Below are positions 20,701 to 24,601 of a stretch of DNA of 24,601 bases, piece by piece. Every line of letters starts with the position of its first letter. The stretch's first letter is position 1. The notes below the pieces were generated by a model, which did no database searches, had not been told where the DNA came from, and saw only the letters and a program-made list of their open reading frames with translations. Position numbers and translations under genes: made by a program. This DNA is from Saccoglossus kowalevskii. Taxonomy: Eukaryota > Hemichordata > Enteropneusta > Harrimaniidae. The stretch is taken from the NCBI RefSeq assembly GCF_000003605.2, contig NW_003119425.1, forward strand, positions 1,435,767 through 1,460,367, given 5' to 3'.

Positions 20701-23700
20701 ACAAAGGATTATTCAATTAGGTACACTTTTCTAATACATTCAGGTTGAATCTGCATCATTTTGGGGGCTTTTATTATAATCTTTGGAAATGTATGTGTTG
20801 ATGTATATTTTAAATTAAATTTCTTCAAAGTTATGTTACAAATTGAGCAATGTGACATTTTATTTTATTTTTGTGCTCAAGTTTGTTAGCATGATTTTTT
20901 GTGTCTACCAATTCTGATGGACAACCCAATATAAACATATAAGCTTTTAAAAGCTGATAGCCCAGGCTTCCAGGAATTTTTTTTTTTTTATTTTGAACCT
21001 GAATATGGATCTATGAAGGATGTAATTTTGGATTTCAATTCTAAACCATTTATTTTTCGATGTGTGTTCAGTTCCCAGGACCAGATTCTGGAGGAAGAGT
21101 ATGCAGATGTTGAGTATGAATTGAGGTTATTGATGATAAAACCAGAAGATGGAAAAACGGAAGAAGAGAAAGCTAACGAGGAAGAACTGATAGAAAGATT
21201 GGTGGAAATTGTCAGTCAAAGAAACACTATAGTTGAATTGATGGAGCAAGATAGACTCAGGTAGGAGTACTTCTTTTCTCACAAAATGGCTTCCCATCCT
21301 TTGTTGCAACACGTCCTGCTCAAAATGAAACATTCAAATGTTATACTGTGGAATACTTTATTCTCGCTGGAATTAATTTTCGCTGAAAAATCTTTTTGAG
21401 TGTTATGTATGGAATTTATTTTCACTGATTTTTGATGAGTTTAATGTGAAATATTGGAAAAAAAGTATATTCGCTGGATTTTATTTTCAGGGAATCATCC
21501 CTTCAGCGAAAATAAATTCCAAGTGAAAATAAAGTATTCTACAGTATATTATATGTTCATGATACCCTGATCTACCATACTGTAGCTTCCCACCCTGGAG
21601 GGTCTTATTCCTTTTGACAAACGTATCTACAATGTTACTGTCCTTCAAAGACAAACAAAGCCCCCTAACTCAGTGATGAGTGTCTGTTGTTTGAAAATCT
21701 AACTTAATTTAAGAGCTTCACATCAATTCATAATCAGCAGCTAATTTCTCAACCACTATCTCAATAATTGATGGTGCATATTTTAATCAGGGGATGGTAT
21801 TTACAAAATGGAAATGCAACTTTAAAAGAGGATGAAATAATATGTGCATGTGAAATATATGAAGTTATTACAAGAATACCACCATCTTGCTTGTTGTTTC
21901 ACCTTGTGTCTGCACGAGTGTGATCTTCCACTTAAAAAAAAAATGTGTGTACAACAAAATTAAATAACATTTTTTTTTTATTTACAGAGAAGAAGATGAA
22001 GATAAAACTCTGGAAGCAATGATGATAGAAAAAGGTATTGTCAATATCTTTGTTTATATGGTGGCATTGTTCTTTATAATATGCCTAGATTGGGATCACA
22101 CCTTGTCTGCAGCACCGACAAGTTACCAAACACAAATTTGATGACTTTTGTTTTTCAACAATAAAAAATACCAGTGTTTAACTTGTTAATTGTTTAATTT
22201 TTTCTGTACCATGTGTAAATTAATTATTTCACAGATTTCCTTACTGGTATATCAATGACCTTTTTGATGCAAACAAACAATGTCTCTGCATCATCTGATT
22301 TAGTTTCTAGTTTAGCTTTCTTCTAGTTAAGGCCAAGATTTATATTTCCCTGATGTTTTGTCCTTCAGTGGTAGCATTCCGGTCTTCTTTCCTTTCGTTC
22401 TTCTCTTAGAACTGGATATTATGTAAACAGAAGTATGTTGTTTTGACTGGGTCTGTGTTTTAGTTGGGCAAAGGCAAAGAGCAGGAAAGTTGGATAGGGA
22501 AGAAATTATTCACTTTGAGATGAAAATATGTTTCCAATCTTTTATTAAATAATCCAATCAATAAATTAATATTTTTTACGTATCAAATATCTACCAATGG
22601 TGGCCAACTGATTTCATTATTGGTTTTATTGCCCTGGGCTCTCTCAGTTCATATGGCGTGTTTTTCTGTCCCTCCGACAGTACCCAACACCACCCACTCT
22701 TAAATGAGTATATCCTGGATGCTCCAGGGTCACAGGTAGATTATGTGATGGTTTTAAGGACCTCCTGCCAACCCAGTGTCTATATTAATGACCTGTCTAC
22801 TAGCCTCCCTCTGTGTAATCCTCTAATCAACTAAACCAGGCAAAGAATATGAGTATTCCTGCAAAATACAGCTTTGATGAATGCAGGGCCTGCTGCAGGC
22901 ATTAGTAGTGAACTAGCCAACATATTCTAGTGTGTGGGTTTGTTGATCCAAGTGGTTTTTGGTTACTGTAAAATCTGTATTAGAAACCGCGGCTTCTATT
23001 AAAATGGTACAATGCAATAGAGGGGATGCGGCTTCTATTAGAGCATCTACACATATGAGAAATGATGTTTTTTTGGTTCTCAATTTTTCAAAAAGAATGG
23101 GTGCGACTTCTATTAGGGATGCGGCTTCTAATACAGATTTTACGGTAGTACTTGAAAACACGATCCCCCTGTCACTCTTCCCTGAGGCTGAGTTCCAAGT
23201 CAGTCTAAATAAGCAAGTCTAGCACTGACTGCCTTGCTTGTATGCACATTTATGTTTTTTTCTCCCCACCAATTGGTTCACATGTTATGTTTAGTCTGTA
23301 CCAATCATGGTCTTCATAAAACTGCCATAAATGGAGGCAAATCTATTTCATTACACAAATAGTGAACCAAAAAGGCTCTACTTTAATTCTACTACTGAAG
23401 CACTTTCTACAAAACACTCTCATATCTAAAAATAACCAATTCTTACTATGGCATTTTTATATATCCTTTTCACATTTTTTTTCATAATGTTGTTTATAAA
23501 TAAATTTTGCACACAAAAAAGTCAATTGGCCCAATTCAGTTACACTTTAATCTATCCATCAACTTGACCTAGTGACTTACTGTCCAGGGTACTTGGCTAA
23601 AAATAAACATGTTTTTTAGGGGGTTGGAGCTTAGTCAACAAATATTGGTAATTTAAGTCTTTCTGCTTGACAGTAAATAAAAGAAGCTGTGGGGAAAATT

Positions 23701-23735
23701 CAATTTATTTTCTTACAGATTTGGATCTTCCTTAG
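11575..23735 (+). CDS. MICALL: MICAL-like protein, CH-LIM-NPF-bMERB (ten predicted coding exons)
   Basis: Coding exons are 11575-11714, 11953-12001, 12782-12923, 14605-14729, 15820-18795, 19054-19174, 19420-19528, 21072-21260, 21988-22034 and 23719-23735 (last one predicted), 3915 nt and 1304 aa. All junctions are GT-AG and in phase. Domains: CH at 1-108 ([46 protein letters not shown]); LIM at 176-228 (C176, C179, H197, C200, C203, C206, C225, H228); disordered 230-1144 with a KETKV-type repeat (510-670), NPF at 758, 843, 870 and 891, and poly-Pro runs; bMERB 1145-1300. Known role of MICALL1/2: Rab8/13/35-binding scaffold that recruits EHD proteins to recycling endosomes, with proline runs binding SH3 proteins. 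There is no FAD monooxygenase domain, so it is not MICAL1-3. Which vertebrate paralogue is closer cannot be decided here. An in-frame TAA at 11560-11562 supports the start. Confidence 0.92.
11953..12001 (+). CDS. MICALL: MICALL coding exon 2 (CH domain)
   Basis: Acceptor TTTTTCTAG, then [17 protein letters not shown], donor GTAAGT. 49 nt, completing the split Ile and ending in phase 0. Matches the CH-domain FDSL....NN.LAF pattern of MICAL family members. Confidence 0.92.
12002..12781 (+). other. MICALL intron 2
   Basis: 780-bp AT-rich GT-AG intron. Contains short palindromic TTAATTAATT-type stretches near 12625 but no identifiable element. Confidence 0.85.
12782..12923 (+). CDS. MICALL: MICALL coding exon 3 (end of CH domain)
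   Basis: Acceptor TTTTCTAG, donor GTGAGT. Encodes [40 protein letters not shown] and YFVRKVP. LLD.EDMV..K.PD.LS..TY.SQYYN.F is diagnostic of the MICAL/MICALL/EHBP1 CH domain. Confidence 0.95.
12924..14604 (+). other. MICALL intron 3
   Basis: 1.68-kb GT-AG intron. Contains a probable repeat fragment near 14485-14552 and nothing else recognisable. Confidence 0.85.
14485..14552. repeat. Fragment with duplicated AGTGGCCAT motif
   Basis: TAGTGGCCATTTCGG and GAGTGGCCATTATAGACATG lie about 30 bp apart, ending TTTGACTGTA. The layout looks like the end of a dispersed repeat, but there is no second copy in the window to confirm it. Confidence 0.35.
14605..14729 (+). CDS. MICALL: MICALL coding exon 4 (CH-LIM linker)
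   Basis: Acceptor TTATTTCCAG, donor GTAAGT, phase 2 to 0. Encodes [20 protein letters not shown], then a Ser/Pro/Lys-rich basic linker ending [12 protein letters not shown]. Little conservation is expected, so the call rests on phase and splice sites. Confidence 0.85.
14912..15522. mobile_element. 611-bp hAT-like foldback element with 9-bp direct flank repeats
   Basis: Termini read TAGACTGGCAAAGTTGGG and, inward from the right, TAGGCTGGCAAAGTTGGG. Inverted arms extend about 130 bp (14912-15045 against 15391-15522), sharing GACTGGACGCATCTGC and GTGATC..G..AAAACTA. GTTACTGAT is directly repeated at 14903-14911 and 15523-15531. A duplication of 8-9 bp with TAG-type ends suits hAT-superfamily non-autonomous elements. 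No transposase. Lies in MICALL intron 4. Confidence 0.85.
15820..18795 (+). CDS. MICALL: MICALL coding exon 5 (LIM, disordered region, NPF and proline motifs)
   Basis: A single 2976-nt exon, 992 codons, phase 0 at both ends. LIM zinc ligands follow C-x2-C-x17-H-x2-C-x2-C-x2-C-x18-C-x2-H. Then come a Lys/Ser-rich region, the internal tandem repeat, an acidic stretch with four NPF motifs (two as DELNPF followed by acidic residues, the context EHD EH domains favour) and [21 protein letters not shown] and APPPPP runs near the end. The frame is open upstream to an ATG at 15775, but the TTTTTACTCAG acceptor and exon-4 phase put the exon start at 15820. Reading through the donor adds ten residues before a stop at 18826-18828, so intron retention would remove the bMERB domain. 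Confidence 0.93.
16891..17373 (+). repeat. In-frame coding tandem repeat, alternating 96 and 123 bp
   Basis: The GCCGAAAAGAAAAA-type start recurs at 16891, 16987, 17110, 17206 and 17329, spacings 96, 123, 96, 123 bp. This gives 32- and 41-residue units ([15 protein letters not shown]...) in a 219-bp (73-residue) higher-order unit present twice plus a partial. The 41-residue units carry an extra KVCG(N/I)T(K/E)ET segment. Confidence 0.93.
18796..19053 (+). other. MICALL intron 5
   Basis: 258-bp GT-AG intron after the large exon, with an in-frame stop at 18826-18828 if retained. Nothing else visible. Confidence 0.85.
19054..19174 (+). CDS. MICALL: MICALL coding exon 6 (start of bMERB)
   Basis: Acceptor CATTGCAG, donor GTGAGT. 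Encodes [20 protein letters not shown], then [20 protein letters not shown], the first helix of the C-terminal coiled-coil bMERB domain (family pattern: ..GV.LEK.LR). Confidence 0.93.
19420..19528 (+). CDS. MICALL: MICALL coding exon 7 (bMERB), NAGNAG acceptor
   Basis: Encodes [36 protein letters not shown] and part of Thr. WF.LI..K..L.R.E.EL.Y is the conserved bMERB core that contacts Rab GTPases. Acceptor TAGCAG allows starts at 19420 or 19423, both in frame. Donor GTAAGT. Confidence 0.92.
19580..19634. repeat. 22-bp tandem repeat, about 2.5 copies
   Basis: AATGAGTTTGATTTTCAACTC recurs at 19581, 19603 and 19625 with 22-bp spacing and is nearly perfect. In MICALL intron 7. Confidence 0.9.
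19810..20590. repeat. 157-160-bp tandem array, about 4-5 diverged copies
   Basis: GACAAAAATATTCACCAAAA recurs at 19968, 20128 and 20285, and with one change at 20442 (spacings 160, 157, 157). Other shared blocks are AAAATGAACAAAT, GAGAGAGGTCCACATGTAG, CAATTGGACTTGCGG and AACAAGAAGTCG. The first and last copies are the most diverged. In MICALL intron 7. Confidence 0.9.
20591..20660. mobile_element. GACGAC-rich tail with hairpin ending the tandem array
   Basis: Directly after the array comes GGACGACGACGACGGAC, then a TCGAC-AAA-GTCGA hairpin (20636-20648), then GGAGCTAA. Hairpin followed by CTAA is reminiscent of a Helitron-type 3' end (hairpin plus CTRR), so array and tail may be one dispersed element. 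Inference from layout only; no 5' TC end was located. Confidence 0.4.
21072..21260 (+). CDS. MICALL: MICALL coding exon 8 (bMERB)
   Basis: Acceptor TGTGTTCAG, donor GTAGGA. Encodes [40 protein letters not shown] and [20 protein letters not shown] then RL. ELR.LM.KPE..K and the NTIV..ME.DRLRE segment match MICALL C-termini. Confidence 0.95.
21261..21987 (+). other. MICALL intron 8
   Basis: 727-bp GT-AG intron carrying the 199-bp CTGTGGAATAC MITE near its 5' end. The remainder is unremarkable. Confidence 0.85.
21346..21544. mobile_element. CTGTAAAATAC-type MITE, copy 2 (TA-flanked)
   Basis: Aligns along its whole length with 9489-9696 (shared CACTGATTTTTGATGAGTT and GCTGGATTTTATTTTCA). Ends are slightly decayed (CTGTGGAATAC and GTATTCTACAG), flanked by TA at 21344-21345 and 21545-21546. 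199 bp, in MICALL intron 8. Confidence 0.85.
21988..22034 (+). CDS. MICALL: MICALL coding exon 9 (bMERB end)
   Basis: Acceptor TTATTTACAG, then (R)[15 protein letters not shown] and one base, donor GTATTG. Corresponds to the family REQEED..L..MIEK stretch that closes the last helix. Confidence 0.88.
22035..23718 (+). other. MICALL intron 9 (predicted)
   Basis: 1.68 kb between the exon-9 donor and the proposed terminal-exon acceptor. Holds the second CTGTAAAATCTG MITE. I found no segment matching a MICALL basic tail in the three forward frames. Confidence 0.55.
22966..23145. mobile_element. CTGTAAAATCTG-type MITE, copy 2 (TA-flanked)
   Basis: Same inverted ends as 4302-4453 (CTGTAAAATCTG and the complement, with one change, CGG for CAG, at the right end), flanked by TA at 22964-22965 and 23146-23147. 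180 bp, in the last MICALL intron. Shares internal segments such as GCTTCTATT. Short ORFs crossing it on both strands are by-products. Confidence 0.8.
23719..23735 (+). CDS. MICALL: Predicted MICALL terminal exon (DLDLP stop)
   Basis: After a strong acceptor (TTTATTTTCTTACAG) the required phase gives D-L-D-L-P then TAG at 23733-23735. No other stretch between 22035 and 24601 resembles the basic tail seen after MIEK in vertebrate MICALL1. A short tail is plausible but not homology-proven; the true last exon may lie downstream or past the window. Confidence 0.5.
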
Positions 23736-23741
23736 TCTGCC

Positions 23742-23848
23742 TGAGTTAGGTGGTATTCAGTGTGACATTTCCAACTAAGTTAGATGGTAATCAGTGTGAC
23801 ATTTCCAACTAAGTTAGGTGGTGTTCAATGTGACATTTCCAACTAAGG
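23742..23848. repeat. 34-bp tandem repeat, about 3 copies, in the predicted 3' UTR
   Basis: TGTGACATTTCCAACTAAG recurs at 23761, 23795 and 23829, exactly 34 bp apart with few changes. It begins a few bases after the proposed MICALL stop. Confidence 0.92.
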
Positions 23849-23870
23849 GAAGAGTAGGAAATCAAACTCG

Positions 23871-23960
23871 CGGTTTACCGCGGTGGTGGTAGGTGCTCGC
23901 CGGTCGACCGCATTTTATGCAAATTTATGCATAGATTCCATGACCCCGGTTTACCGCGGT
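23871..23960. repeat. Duplicated CGGTTTACCGCGGT palindromic motif
   Basis: CGGTTTACCGCGGT occurs at 23871-23884 and 23947-23960, 76 bp apart, in a sharply GC-richer patch that also has CCGGTCGACCG. It contains the palindrome ACCGCGGT. Could be paired protein-binding sites or repeat ends. Confidence 0.55.
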
Positions 23961-24601
23961 AGGCTCGCATGGCAATTTACACCCTATTGTTAAGACTATG
24001 AATGGACACAATAGACTGGGAAACTAAAGGTTACCGGTACTTGCCGCCAGGTTCAAATAATAAAAAATCGAGTGGTACCAGAAGATTGGAAAAATCGTCT
24101 CTATTAGTTCGCAGAAAACACTATTTTATTTTCACGAGTCTTGGTATAACATCGCAAAGCAACCCAGAATACTGTAGACCCCACATAATGTAAAATATTA
24201 TCACATTATTTTGAATTTACATCATGTATAGTCTCAGGATTTATTTTAAATGATTAATGTTTCGCGTACACCAATATAATCGGGCAAAGTATAAATTCCA
24301 AGTGTAAAACACTCGATGAGAGGCCGCAGTTTACGTTATCTCGAGACCATGCACTAAGTAGGAAAAGCAAGCCGAAGTCGAAGAGGGAGTGTCACACACT
24401 TGGTGCTACAATATATACTGCAACAACTGGGTGATCAGCGAAAAAAATAGCGCACTTCTTGGCGAAACTGACTAATCTAATAAACGTTGGTCCAAGTTTA
24501 ACCCCAAGTCACGCGCTGAACAAGTGGGTTGTTACCTTGGTGACCATTCCCGCACTCCGCGCGTTGACCTTTTTATTATACACATCCCATTATGCAAATT
24601 T
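23961..24601. other. Distal 3' region, no gene recognised
   Basis: No ORF with recognisable similarity. An AATAAA on the plus strand at 24059-24064 could end the MICALL transcript, but it lies in a short A-rich run. GC rises slightly after 24300. Confidence 0.5.

Noticed and set aside
22959-23222. Overlapping ORFs on both strands near 23000 with shared STNTDFTV-like ends
   Set aside because: The matching ends come from the inverted termini of the MITE at 22966-23145, not from protein conservation.
24002-24193. 63-codon ORF as the MICALL C-terminal exon or a new gene
   Set aside because: No basic-tail resemblance to MICALL, no acceptor in the right phase, and composition like neighbouring non-coding DNA.

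Overview
This window is AT-rich nuclear DNA from an intron-rich animal genome. It holds two multi-exon protein genes with GT-AG introns, many short TA-flanked repeats and several minisatellites. The proteins resemble vertebrate orthologues closely enough to place it in Bilateria. The repeat types suggest a marine invertebrate such as a non-vertebrate deuterostome or a lophotrochozoan, but the sequence does not fix the phylum. There are no bacterial, viral, CRISPR or rRNA features.

Left part (about 235-6477, minus strand): a complete seven-exon NUDCD3 orthologue, the HSP90 co-chaperone-like NudC-domain protein that supports dynein intermediate chain. The spliced CDS is 981 nt (326 aa) and every exon phase joins cleanly. 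Its introns hold a 56-bp minisatellite, a foldback element with about 105-bp terminal inverted repeats, a short CTGTAAAATCTG-type MITE, two ZNF143/THAP11-like motifs and a promoter-like island.

Middle (6478-11553): about 5 kb between the two start codons, which lie head to head. It contains a CTGTAAAATAC-type MITE, a more diverged related element, simple repeats, a palindromic CRE-like site and a possible non-coding first exon for the right-hand gene.

Right part (11575 to about 23735, plus strand): a MICAL-like (MICALL1/2-type) gene with ten predicted coding exons (3915 nt, 1304 aa). The order is an N-terminal CH domain (exons 1-3), a single LIM domain at the start of a 2976-nt exon, and then a long disordered region. 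That region has a Lys/Glu/Thr/Val tandem repeat, four NPF motifs and four poly-proline runs. A C-terminal bMERB coiled coil (exons 6-9) completes the protein. There is no FAD monooxygenase domain, so this is MICAL-like and not MICAL. By family knowledge it should link Rab GTPases to EHD proteins and membrane-tubule formation in recycling endosomes. The last coding exon (five residues and a stop) is a prediction.

The MICALL introns carry a hAT-like foldback element with a 9-bp target-site duplication, a 157-160-bp tandem array ending in a GACGAC-rich tail, and second copies of both MITE families seen on the left. The two genes have no obvious functional link beyond being head-to-head neighbours. 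I see no new multi-gene system. The most notable points are the two-level internal repeat of the MICALL protein, the tandem NAGNAG acceptor and the well-delimited non-autonomous transposons.
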